Source of the DNA: Rhodobacterales bacterium 52_120_T64
GTDB taxonomy: Bacteria; Pseudomonadota; Alphaproteobacteria; Rhodobacterales; Rhodobacteraceae
Direction of reading: 5' to 3'
DNA: 64,000 nt
NCBI GenBank assembly: GCA_002162875.1
Contig: MABA01000024.1
Span: forward strand, 434,001-498,000
Made by a program: the position numbers and the translations under genes. Shown here piece after piece: positions 36,611 through 44,431 of this stretch. The first letter of the stretch is position 1, and each line of letters opens with the position of its first letter. Under the pieces are notes generated by a model. The model did no database searches and was not told the origin of the DNA. It saw nothing but the letters and a program-made list of their open reading frames with translations.

Positions 36611-36840
36611 CCGGTGATACCTATGTTGACGTAGCGTTAGGATGCTGGTTTTTGGGTTCAGTCTACATTTTTTTCTTTTGGCGCGATGATGAAATGAATT
36701 GGTTGCAACATGTTGCAATGTCCGTGCTTGTGCCTTTCATGATTGGTTTCTTAGTGGCGATACCTTTGATTTATGTATTTGGTCTAGTTGTTTATGTATT
36801 TGAATTTATTTTGGCGTTCCTAACGCTGCTATTCACATAG
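36607..36840 (+). CDS. hypothetical two-helix membrane protein
   Basis: A 77-residue protein, mostly hydrophobic: MTGDTYVDVALGCWFLGSVY, then a short WRDDEMNW linker and a second long hydrophobic stretch (about 37-77) that may be two helices. No family is recognised. Its ATG overlaps the stop of the preceding 31-residue frame. Base composition is AT-richer than the cobalamin genes around it. It may be a late gene of the cobO message. Confidence 0.5.
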   Translation: MTGDTYVDVALGCWFLGSVYIFFFWRDDEMNWLQHVAMSVLVPFMIGFLVAIPLIYVFGLVVYVFEFILAFLTLLFT

Positions 36841-36898
36841 CAGCAATCCATTGGTTGTGCGGTCTCCACGCACCGTTCAACATCTCGACCTTCGCAAT

Positions 36899-36921
36899 GG
36901 TGGGTGAATCACCCACCCTAC
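36899..36921. repeat. single REP palindrome
   Basis: This is an exact copy of the right arm of the paired REP at 5153-5175, here without an inverted partner. It lies 58 bases after the small membrane gene and 76 bases before the second 44-bp repeat. Confidence 0.85.
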
Positions 36922-36996
36922 GCATCGTGAAACGCCGAAATGCAATCGCGTTTACCGCCACACTTCACCACCAATCGCCCAAAAACGACATCCAAA

Positions 36997-37040
36997 ATTG
37001 TGCATACGCATTGTGTACGTGTTGTGTACGCGTTGTGCAC
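36997..37040. repeat. 44-bp element: four 11-bp units (copy B, inverted)
   Basis: Read on the minus strand the units are GTGCACAACGC, GTACACAACAC, GTACACAATGC, GTATGCACAAT, followed by TTTT, the same order and end as copies A and C. The stretch 36841-37074 holds only this and the REP copy. Confidence 0.75.
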
Positions 37041-37074
37041 ACCTGACTTCGGCGGGAATCTGTCGCAAACAGAC

Positions 37075-37103
37075 TTGCGCCGCGCCGCGTTTCCGCTTAT
37101 GAA
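37075..37103 (+). promoter_or_regulatory. promoter of the second cobalamin operon
   Basis: TTGCGC (37075-37080), 17 bases, TATGAA (37098-37103). Transcription would start near 37110, exactly where the riboswitch-like leader begins. Confidence 0.5.
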
Positions 37104-37111
37104 TCAATCCA

Positions 37112-37250
37112 TAGACGGTGCCCTTCGGGGCTGAAAGCGCGTTCGGTGAAGGTCGACCCAAATAGGGGGCCAAAGCCGGAACTGTCAGGTGCCCGTAAGG
37201 GCGACATTAAGCGTTTTCTTCCATGGTGGACCGATGAAACCGGAAGGAAA
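37112..37250 (+). promoter_or_regulatory. probable cobalamin riboswitch (variant type)
   Basis: The leader contains, in the order of the adenosylcobalamin riboswitch, GGTGCC (37117), a short GCCC/GGGC hairpin, TTCGGTGAAGG (37142-), CCGGAACTGTC (37176-) in place of the usual CCCGCAACTGT, and a B12-box-like GACCGATGAAACCGG (37229-37243) just before the ribosome site AAGGA of the first gene. B12 binding there would block translation. Several core positions differ from the common consensus, so this would be a divergent member. The genes downstream are all for cobalamin synthesis, which supports the call. Confidence 0.65.
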
Positions 37251-37256
37251 AACACA

Positions 37257-37406
37257 ATGCGAATTCTTATTGCTCTAGCAACAATCACAGCAACTCCAGT
37301 CATGGCGCACACATCCGGCGCTCTGCACGTACCCCACGTTTCGTGGTTGGTAATCGTTGGTGCTGGCGTGCTGGCATTGGCCGCTTACAACGCCGTAAAG
37401 CGCTGA
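37257..37406 (+). CDS. small exported single-helix protein, DUF6732-like
   Basis: A 49-residue protein: signal peptide to about residue 17 (ends VMA), a short His-containing segment HTSGALHVPHVSW, then one transmembrane helix and a basic end (NAVKR). Short proteins of this design (DUF6732-like) head cobalamin operons in related bacteria; I infer a role in cobalt or corrinoid uptake only from place. It is the first gene after the riboswitch and ends four bases before cbiX. ATG 37257 follows AAGGA. Confidence 0.6.
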   Translation: MRILIALATITATPVMAHTSGALHVPHVSWLVIVGAGVLALAAYNAVKR

Positions 37407-37410
37407 AATA

Positions 37411-38511
37411 ATGGCTAAATATGGTGTTATGGTCTGCGGACATGGTTCCCGCAGCCAAGCCGCTGTTGACGAGTTCGCGCAGGTGGCCGAGGGCCTGAAA
37501 CCCCACTTCCCGGATTGGGACGTGGACTACGGGTATCTGGAATTCGCCAACCCTGTCATGCGCGACGGGTTGGATAATCTGCGCAAGGCTGGCTGCGATC
37601 ATATCCTCGCCGTACCCGGTATGCTGTTTGCGGCGATGCACGCCAAGAACGACATCCCGACGGTGCTGAACACCTATGCCGTCAAGCATGGAATCACCGT
37701 GGAATACGGACGCGAACTGGGTGTGGATTCCAAGATGCTGTCAGCGGCCTCTGACCGGATTCAAGCTGCTGTAAACAAAGCGAATTCCGACCTTGGCGAA
37801 GTGCCAATGCACGAGACATGTCTTGTCGTGATCGGCCGCGGTGCGTCTGATCCTGACGCCAACGGTAATGTGTCGAAGGTTGCGCGGATGCTGCAAGAGG
37901 GCATGGGGTTCGGCTGGATCGAAGTCGGGTATTCCGGCGTGACTTTTCCGCTGGTGGAGCCGTGCCTCGATCACGTGGCCAAGCTGGGTTACAAGCGCGT
38001 CATCGTCTTTCCGTATTTCTTGTTTGCAGGCGTTCTGATCGACCGTATCTATGGTTTCACGGACGAGGCCTCGGCCAAGTATCCGAACATTGATTTCATC
38101 AAGGCGGGTTACCTGAACGACCACCCTAAAGTTATCGAAACTTTCGCTGAACGTGTTCGTGAAATCCTTGATGGCTCCAATAATATGAACTGCGGTATGT
38201 GCAAATACCGCGAGCAAATTCTGGGGTTCGAAGCCGAGCAAGGCATGGCGCAAGAAAGCCACCACCACCATGTTGAGGGTCAAGGGGCAAACGCCCCGGG
38301 CGCAACGGTGGCGACTTGTGATTTGTGTGATGACTTCTGCACAGGTGCGTGCCGTTTGGATATGGACGACCATCACCACGAACACACTCACAGGCACAGC
38401 CATGATCTTGACCACCATCATCACCACGATCACGATCATGCACATCCCGAGTACCCGCAAGCGGATCACCCGCATGGGCCGGAATCTGTGCGTAGTCGCC
38501 TGAAAGACTGA
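37411..38511 (+). CDS. cbiX: sirohydrochlorin cobaltochelatase CbiX, long form
   Basis: A 366-residue protein with two CbiX-type halves: the first starts MVCGHGSRSQAAV, the second has LVVIGRGASDPDANG near 140. Residue 265 onward carries NCGMCKYREQ, and the last 50 residues are a His/Asp-rich tail, both probable metal or cluster sites. CbiX inserts cobalt early, into sirohydrochlorin, the anaerobic route, whereas CobN acts late. Its exact role here is therefore open. Its stop overlaps the cobH start. Confidence 0.9.
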   Translation: MAKYGVMVCGHGSRSQAAVDEFAQVAEGLKPHFPDWDVDYGYLEFANPVMRDGLDNLRKAGCDHILAVPGMLFAAMHAKNDIPTVLNTYAVKHGITVEYGRELGVDSKMLSAASDRIQAAVNKANSDLGEVPMHETCLVVIGRGASDPDANGNVSKVARMLQEGMGFGWIEVGYSGVTFPLVEPCLDHVAKLGYKRVIVFPYFLFAGVLIDRIYGFTDEASAKYPNIDFIKAGYLNDHPKVIETFAERVREILDGSNNMNCGMCKYREQILGFEAEQGMAQESHHHHVEGQGANAPGATVATCDLCDDFCTGACRLDMDDHHHEHTHRHSHDLDHHHHHDHDHAHPEYPQADHPHGPESVRSRLKD

Positions 38512-39146
38512 TGATGGGGTATGAGAAATCCCCTTCCGCGATTTACGCCCAGTCCTTTGCGACGGTGCGTGCAGAGGCGGATTTCTCGGGGTTACCAAAA
38601 GATTTGCATCCCGCGGCTATTCGATTAATCCATGCTTGCGGAATGGTAGATATCGTCGACGATCTGGCGTTCTCGCCGGATGTTCACGATGCTGCACATC
38701 AGGCGATTACGGATGGAGCGCCGATCCTGTGTGACGTGGAAATGGTCGGGGCTGGGGTGATCCGCCGCTACCTTTCGAACAACGAAGTGATCGTAACCCT
38801 TAATGACCCGCGCACAGCCGGGTTGGCAGAAACATTGGGAACGACACGTTCGGCGGCGGCGGTGGAGCTGTGGCGTGATCATATTGACGGGGCTGTGGTA
38901 GCTATTGGCAATGCACCGACGGCGCTTTTTCATCTGCTGGAGAAGCTCGACCAGGGCTGGCCAAAACCTGCCGCGATCCTCGGGTTTCCGGTCGGGTTTG
39001 TCGGGGCGGCTGAAAGTAAAGCTGAACTGGCGGCAAGCTCTCGCGATGTTCCGTTTTTGTCGCTACAAGGTCGGCGTGGCGGTTCGGCGATGGCGTCTGC
39101 GGCAGTTAACGCAATGGCGGCCGGATTGCCGGAGGAGCGGGAATGA
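38511..39146 (+). CDS. cobH: precorrin-8X methylmutase
   Basis: A 211-residue enzyme that moves the C11 methyl group to C12, giving hydrogenobyrinate. The conserved LIHACGMVDIVDDL near 40-53, with the catalytic His, and the later GFPVGFVGAAESK identify it. Two adjacent ATG codons start the frame; the first overlaps the cbiX stop. A 31-base leader separates it from cobL and closely resembles the one between cobJ and cobM. Confidence 0.95.
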   Translation: MMGYEKSPSAIYAQSFATVRAEADFSGLPKDLHPAAIRLIHACGMVDIVDDLAFSPDVHDAAHQAITDGAPILCDVEMVGAGVIRRYLSNNEVIVTLNDPRTAGLAETLGTTRSAAAVELWRDHIDGAVVAIGNAPTALFHLLEKLDQGWPKPAAILGFPVGFVGAAESKAELAASSRDVPFLSLQGRRGGSAMASAAVNAMAAGLPEERE

Positions 39147-39177
39147 GTATTTATACAAAAGAGAAGGGCGGGTTTCT

Positions 39178-40377
39178 ATGACCCCTTGGCTCCATATCAT
39201 CGGAATTGGCGAAGACGGTATTGACGGTTTGACCCCTGCCACCCGCACGGTTGTCGAGGCGGCCGAAGTTATTATCGGTGGTGCACGGCATCACGCGTTG
39301 TCGGCGAATACATCGGCGGAAATGCTGGAATGGCCTTCACCTTTCGATGCGTTGATAGGCGAGCTGGAATCGCGCCGTGGAAAGCGGGTTGTGGTGCTGG
39401 CGACGGGGGACCCGCTGTGGTTTTCTGTCGGGGCGCGGATCGGGCGGAGCATTCCGGCGGACGAAATAACGTACCATCCACAAGTATCAGCTTTTCAGCT
39501 GGCTTCGGCCCGTATGGGGTGGAGTATGGCGGATCTGGAAACCTTGACGGTGCATGGTCGGCCTGTGGAGCAGATGATTGCTTTCATCCAACCTGACGTG
39601 CGGTTGTTGATCCTGACAACTGGCGAGGAGACGCCTGCCCAGATCGCTGAGTTTCTGACAGCACGTGGTTTTGGACAAAGTCGCATGACTGTCTTGGCGG
39701 CGATGGGCGGTTCGGACGAGCAACGGTTTGACGGTGTAGCCGCGAGGTGGGACCACGAAGTTCCGGCCTTCAACACGCTGGCCGTGGAATGTATAGCTGC
39801 ACCGGATGCGGCCCTGCTGCCACGAGTGCCCGGGATGTCGGACGAGGTGTTCATCCACGACGGCACCATGACAAAGCGCGAGGTTCGGGCGGCAACGCTG
39901 GCGAAACTGATGCCAATGCGCGGCGCGTTGCTTTGGGATGTTGGCACGGGGTGTGGATCGGTTGCGGTGGAGTGGATGCGAGCGGCGCGCTATGCGAGTG
40001 CCGTGGGCATTGAGCCCCGTGCGGATCGCCGCACAATGGCGGCAGGAAATGCACAAGCGCTCGGTGTTCCGGCGTTAAAGTTGGTCGATGGTTCTGTGCC
40101 TGAAGCCCTTAGTGGCTTGGCCGCGCCAGACGCAATATTTATCGGTGGCGGCCTGTCGCGTGAAACATTTACGGCCTGTTGGGGCGCTTTGCGACCATTG
40201 GGCCGGTTGGTGGTGAACGCTGTAACCTTGGAAAGCGAAGTCTTGTTGCTGGAACTTTACAAAGAATTTGGCGGTGATCTGGTGCAGATTTCGGTGAACC
40301 GAGCGGAGCCGCTGGGGGCGTTAACCTCTTGGAAACCTTTGCGCCCTGTCACCCAGTGGAGTTTGATCAAAAGATGA
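39178..40377 (+). CDS. cobL: precorrin-6Y C5,15-methyltransferase (decarboxylating)
   Basis: A 399-residue fusion of a CbiE-type tetrapyrrole methylase (1-200; IGIGEDGIDGL, later VLATGDPLWF) and a CbiT-type Rossmann methylase (about 225-399; LLWDVGTGCGSVAVEW). It methylates C5 and C15 and removes the acetate carboxyl at C12. I start at ATG 39178; the much longer frame is an extension through cobH. It overlaps cobI by four bases. Confidence 0.95.
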   Translation: MTPWLHIIGIGEDGIDGLTPATRTVVEAAEVIIGGARHHALSANTSAEMLEWPSPFDALIGELESRRGKRVVVLATGDPLWFSVGARIGRSIPADEITYHPQVSAFQLASARMGWSMADLETLTVHGRPVEQMIAFIQPDVRLLILTTGEETPAQIAEFLTARGFGQSRMTVLAAMGGSDEQRFDGVAARWDHEVPAFNTLAVECIAAPDAALLPRVPGMSDEVFIHDGTMTKREVRAATLAKLMPMRGALLWDVGTGCGSVAVEWMRAARYASAVGIEPRADRRTMAAGNAQALGVPALKLVDGSVPEALSGLAAPDAIFIGGGLSRETFTACWGALRPLGRLVVNAVTLESEVLLLELYKEFGGDLVQISVNRAEPLGALTSWKPLRPVTQWSLIKR

Positions 40378-41075
40378 GTGGTACGTTGTATGGTATCGGC
40401 CTCGGCCCCGGTGATCCGGAGTTGATGACGCTGAAGGCTTATCGCCTGATTTCGGGTGCCGAAGTTGTGGCATATCCAGCGCTTGAGGATGGTGAAAGTT
40501 TCGCGCGCTCGATCGCGGCGGATGTGATCCCGCAGGATGCAGTCGAGGTAACGATTCACGTTCCGATGACAGTGGAACGTGGCCCAGCACAGGCGGCCTA
40601 TGACCAAGGTGCGATGGATATCTCCCAGCACCTGGACGCTGGTCGCGATGTTGTTGTGCTATGCGAGGGGGACCCGTTTTTCTATGGCTCGTTCATGTAT
40701 TTGTTTGCGCGACTTTCTGGAAAGTACGAAACCGAAGTTGTTCCCGGTGTGACGTCCGTTACAACTTGTGCTGCGGTTTCCGGACGCCCTCTGACGGCGC
40801 GCAACGAAGTGTTAACCATAATTCCAGGTCCATTGGATGAAACCGCCATGCAAGAGCGCATCGCGGCCGCCGAGGCTGTGGTGATTATGAAAGTGGGTCG
40901 CCACTTGCCCAAAATCCGCCGCGTATTGTCAGCGCTGAATCTGACCGACGCTGCTTATGTCGAGCGTGCCAGTCTGCCAAACCAGAAGGTTATGCCGTTG
41001 AATGACGCGCCCGAAACTGCACCGTATTTCTCAATGATCCTCGTTACGAAAGGCCAAGATCCGTGGCTGAACTAA
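40374..41075 (+). CDS. cobI: precorrin-2 C20-methyltransferase
   Basis: A 233-residue tetrapyrrole methylase. The SAM-site opening YGIGLGPGDPELMTLKA and the second motif VLCEGDPFFYGSFMY near 85-99 are those of CobI/CbiL. It adds the C20 methyl group that is later lost in ring contraction. The ATG overlaps the cobL stop, and the end overlaps the start of the cbiG-cobJ gene by 13 bases. Confidence 0.95.
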   Translation: MSGTLYGIGLGPGDPELMTLKAYRLISGAEVVAYPALEDGESFARSIAADVIPQDAVEVTIHVPMTVERGPAQAAYDQGAMDISQHLDAGRDVVVLCEGDPFFYGSFMYLFARLSGKYETEVVPGVTSVTTCAAVSGRPLTARNEVLTIIPGPLDETAMQERIAAAEAVVIMKVGRHLPKIRRVLSALNLTDAAYVERASLPNQKVMPLNDAPETAPYFSMILVTKGQDPWLN

Positions 41076-42868
41076 ATCCCGTTGTTGTATGTCTTTCCCG
41101 TTCCGGTCAGGCGACTGCGCTTTGTATTGCTTCGGCAATCGGCGCACCCGTTCACGGCCGCGAGGGTCGTTGTGACCGTGCCGATGCGTATTTTCCAAAT
41201 GCGCTAGACCATGTGCGAATGCTGTTTCAAGCTGGCCATCCGGTGATTGGAGTTTGTGCTGCGGGAATTTTGGTGCGGGCAGTTGCGCCGGTGTTGGCTG
41301 ATAAACGCGTTGAGCCGCCAGTGATTGCGGTGCCAGATGATGGATCCGCCGTTGTTCCACTGTTGGGTGGGCACCATGGAGCCAACCGTTTAGCCAAAGA
41401 AATTGCAGAGGTTCTTGGGCGACAAGCCGCGATCACCACCGCTGGCGATGTGGCACTGGGCGTGGCGTTGGATGAACCGCCTGTGGGTTGGCGTCTGAAA
41501 AATCCAGAGGATGCTAAATCCGTGATGATGGCGATGCTTTCGGGCGAAAAGCTGATCATCGAGGGCGAGAATATTTGGGATTTGGAAACGGGCGACGGGC
41601 CTGTGCGTCTGGTAAGCTCGGAAGCGCCTGTTGAAGCAAGCGCGGATACGCTCGTTTACCACCCGCAGCGCTTTGTCTTGGGGCTTGGCTGTGCGCGTGG
41701 CTGTGACGTTTCGGAAATGTGGAATTTGGTGCAGGACAGTTTGGCGAAGGCGAATATCGCACGCGAAGCAGTGGCCTGTGTGACCTCGTTGGACCTGAAG
41801 GGCGATGAGCCAGCAATGATCGAAACGGCACGCCGTTTAGGGGTGCCATTTCGTCTGTTCGATGCTGCAACGCTAGAGGCAGAAGCCTCGAGGTTGCTAA
41901 ATCCGTCAGATGTAGTCTTTGCTGAGGTCGGCTGCCATGGTGTGTCGGAAGGTGCTGCGTTGGCGGCAACTGGATCAGATGCAGTGCTTGTTGTTGAGAA
42001 GGTTAAGACGGCCAATGCGACGTGCGCGATCGCACGCGCGCCGGAGGTCATCACTGAGTTGGCTGGCCGTTCACGCGGCAAGCTATCGATTGTCGGCATC
42101 GGTCCGGGACAGCATACGTGGCGTACGCCGGAGGCTAGCCAGTTGATTGCACAGGCCGAAGAACTGGTGGGTTACGGGTTATATATCGACATCCTTGGGC
42201 CGTTGGCCGCTGGTAAAACACGATCCGATTTCCCCTTGGGTGGCGAAGAAGACCGTTGCCGCTATGCGTTGGAGCAAGCCGGTAAAGGCAAAAACGTTGC
42301 CTTGATCTGTTCGGGAGATGCAGGCATTTACGCGATGGGCGCGTTGGTGTTTGAACTGTTGGACCGTGATGCCGATGCGCTGGGCGTTTCGGACGCCGCT
42401 AAACGGGTCGAGGTGGTTTCAACGCCAGGCGTTTCTGCCCTTCAGGGTGCTGCGGCGCGGGCGGGGGCTCCGCTCGGGCATGACTTCTGTGCGATTTCGC
42501 TGTCGGATCTTTTGACACCGCGCGAGGATATTCTTAAGCGGTTGAACGCAGCTGCGGAGGGCGATTTCGTGATCGCTTTTTACAACCCCGTTTCCAAACG
42601 CCGCCGCACGTTGTTGGCCGAGGCGCGGGATATTTTGTTGCAACATCGCCCTGCGGATACACCTGTAATGCTTGCGTCTAGTCTTGGGCGGCCAGAAGAA
42701 TATGTGCGGTATCGCAAGCTTAGTGAGCTTGAAGTCGACGAAGTGGATATGTTGACCGTAGTATTAGTCGGCTCGTCCCATTCGAAGTTGGCGCAGCTAG
42801 GCGAGGGCCCACGGATGTATACGCCAAGGGGTTATGCGCGTAAAATTGACGGGGACTTGGCGAAGTGA
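41063..42868 (+). CDS. cobJ: CbiG-CobJ fusion: ring-contraction proteins
   Basis: A 601-residue fusion. Residues 1-125 match the N-terminal and core CbiG domains (GVCAAGILVRAVAPVL, LLGGHHGANRLA). About 195-325 match the C-terminal CbiG/CobE domain (LGLGCARGCD, EVGCHGVSEGAAL). About 340-600 are a CobJ/CbiH C17-methyltransferase (IVGIGPGQHTWRTPEA, ICSGDAGIYAMG). CobJ/CbiH drives ring contraction, and CbiG opens the lactone and releases acetaldehyde in the anaerobic variant. GTG at 41063 is used. No cobG or cobZ monooxygenase is in the window. Confidence 0.93.
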   Translation: MAELNPVVVCLSRSGQATALCIASAIGAPVHGREGRCDRADAYFPNALDHVRMLFQAGHPVIGVCAAGILVRAVAPVLADKRVEPPVIAVPDDGSAVVPLLGGHHGANRLAKEIAEVLGRQAAITTAGDVALGVALDEPPVGWRLKNPEDAKSVMMAMLSGEKLIIEGENIWDLETGDGPVRLVSSEAPVEASADTLVYHPQRFVLGLGCARGCDVSEMWNLVQDSLAKANIAREAVACVTSLDLKGDEPAMIETARRLGVPFRLFDAATLEAEASRLLNPSDVVFAEVGCHGVSEGAALAATGSDAVLVVEKVKTANATCAIARAPEVITELAGRSRGKLSIVGIGPGQHTWRTPEASQLIAQAEELVGYGLYIDILGPLAAGKTRSDFPLGGEEDRCRYALEQAGKGKNVALICSGDAGIYAMGALVFELLDRDADALGVSDAAKRVEVVSTPGVSALQGAAARAGAPLGHDFCAISLSDLLTPREDILKRLNAAAEGDFVIAFYNPVSKRRRTLLAEARDILLQHRPADTPVMLASSLGRPEEYVRYRKLSELEVDEVDMLTVVLVGSSHSKLAQLGEGPRMYTPRGYARKIDGDLAK

Positions 42869-42902
42869 GTATTTGGGCAAAAGAGAAGTCGGGGAGTTTG
42901 CT

Positions 42903-43670
42903 ATGACCGTACATTTTATCGGCGCGGGTCCGGGGGATCCTGATCTGATTACCATCAAGGGGCGTCGCTTGATCGAGAGTTGTCCCGTTTGTTTGTACGC
43001 GGGATCCTTGGTGCCCGAGGCTGTTGTGGCTTTCACACCGGATGGGGCGAGGGTGCTGGATACGGCCCCGATGACGCTGGATGATACGCATGCAGAGATC
43101 GTCGCGGCCCACGAACGGGGTGAGGATGTCGCGCGGGTGCATTCCGGCGACCCAGCACTTTACGGGGCAATTGCGGAGCAAATCCGGCGCTTGAAGGCCG
43201 ACGGGATACCTTACGATATTACTCCCGGGGTTTCGGCTTACTCGGCGGCGGCGGCGGCGATGGGGCAGGAATTAACCATACCGGAAATAGCGCAGTCTAT
43301 CGTGTTGACGCGGATGTCGATGAAATCCACCGACATGCCTTCTGGCGAGACGCTGGAGAATTTTGGGCGTACGGGCGCCACGTTGGTTATCCATCTGGGC
43401 ATTCGAGCCTTGCGTGATATTCGGCGGCAGTTGGCGCCTTTTTACGGCGATGATTGCGCAGTTGTCGTGGCCTACCGCGTTGGTTGGCCGGACGAGTTGA
43501 TTATTCGGGGTACGCTGGCAGATATTCACGCCAAAGTGCGGGCTGAGAAGATTACCCGCACGGCGTTGATCTTTATTGGTCCCGCGCTTGAAAACCAGCA
43601 GGATTTCAAGGATTCTGCGCTTTACGACCCTGCGATCCCACATGTTTTGCGCCCTAAAGTGAAAGTATGA
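42903..43670 (+). CDS. cobM: precorrin-4 C11-methyltransferase
   Basis: A 255-residue tetrapyrrole methylase opening VHFIGAGPGDPDLITIKG with HSGDPALYGAIAEQ near 82-95, the CobM/CbiF pattern. It methylates C11. I start at ATG 42903; the longer frame runs back into cobJ. The 34 bases before it, TGAGTATTT...CAAAAGAGAAG...CTATGACC, are nearly the same as those before cobL. It overlaps cobA by four bases. Confidence 0.95.
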   Translation: MTVHFIGAGPGDPDLITIKGRRLIESCPVCLYAGSLVPEAVVAFTPDGARVLDTAPMTLDDTHAEIVAAHERGEDVARVHSGDPALYGAIAEQIRRLKADGIPYDITPGVSAYSAAAAAMGQELTIPEIAQSIVLTRMSMKSTDMPSGETLENFGRTGATLVIHLGIRALRDIRRQLAPFYGDDCAVVVAYRVGWPDELIIRGTLADIHAKVRAEKITRTALIFIGPALENQQDFKDSALYDPAIPHVLRPKVKV

Positions 43671-44431
43671 ACGCTTTACCCACATTTCCTGCTGGCGAGG
43701 TTTGGCTGGTTGGTGCAGGTCCCGGTGATGCAGGGTTATTGACGTTGCACGCTGTGAATGCGTTAAAACAAGCCGATGTTATTGTGCACGACGCGTTGGT
43801 GAGCGCAGAGGTTCTGGGATTTGCGCGGGACGGAGCGGAGCTGGTGTTTCTGGGGAAACGTGGGGGGCAACCCTCGCCCAAACAGTCGGAAATTACGGCA
43901 CGCTTAATCGAAGATGCCGGGGCGGGAAAACGAGTTCTGCGCCTTAAAGGTGGTGATCCGTTTATGTTTGGTCGTGGTGCTGAAGAGGCGCTCGATCTGG
44001 TGGCCGCTAACATCCCGTTCCGGATCATTCCGGGGATAACGGCGGGGATTGGCGGGCTGGCCTATGCGGGTGTTCCGGTTACATCGCGCGACGTTAACTC
44101 CTCCGTGATATTCCTGACGGGGCATGACAAACGCGGGATTTCGCCGGACAATGTCGATTGGGCTGCGACAGCCAAGGCCGGAATGATCGTTATGTATATG
44201 GCCATGCGAAATATGGGTGAGACTTCTGCGAAGTTGATCGCTGCGGGCCGACCGGCGGATGATCCGGTGATGGTGGTATCGAACGCGACGTTGCCCGACA
44301 TGCAGGTGGTTGAGACGACGTTGGAACGCGCGGCGGATGATATTGCGGCCAGCGGTATCGGGGCGCCGGCGATCGTCAGTATTGGGCGTGGGAATTTGCT
44401 GCGCGAACAGCTGAATTGGCACGGCATTTGA
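43667..44431 (+). CDS. cobA: uroporphyrinogen-III C-methyltransferase
   Basis: A 254-residue SUMT that makes precorrin-2 from uroporphyrinogen III, the branch point towards cobalamin and sirohaem. WLVGAGPGDAGLLTLHA and LRLKGGDPFMFGRGAEE are the standard motifs. It is a stand-alone methylase, without the CysG oxidase/chelatase part. Its ATG overlaps the cobM stop; its stop overlaps the probable TTG start of cobB. Confidence 0.95.
   Translation: MNALPTFPAGEVWLVGAGPGDAGLLTLHAVNALKQADVIVHDALVSAEVLGFARDGAELVFLGKRGGQPSPKQSEITARLIEDAGAGKRVLRLKGGDPFMFGRGAEEALDLVAANIPFRIIPGITAGIGGLAYAGVPVTSRDVNSSVIFLTGHDKRGISPDNVDWAATAKAGMIVMYMAMRNMGETSAKLIAAGRPADDPVMVVSNATLPDMQVVETTLERAADDIAASGIGAPAIVSIGRGNLLREQLNWHGI

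Noticed and set aside
36538-36840. Single 100-residue membrane protein starting at TTG 36538
   Set aside because: It has no ribosome site; the overlapping pair at 36515 and 36607 has one and an ATGA junction.
36997-37040. CRISPR array
   Set aside because: Units are 11 bp without spacers and no cas gene is in the window.
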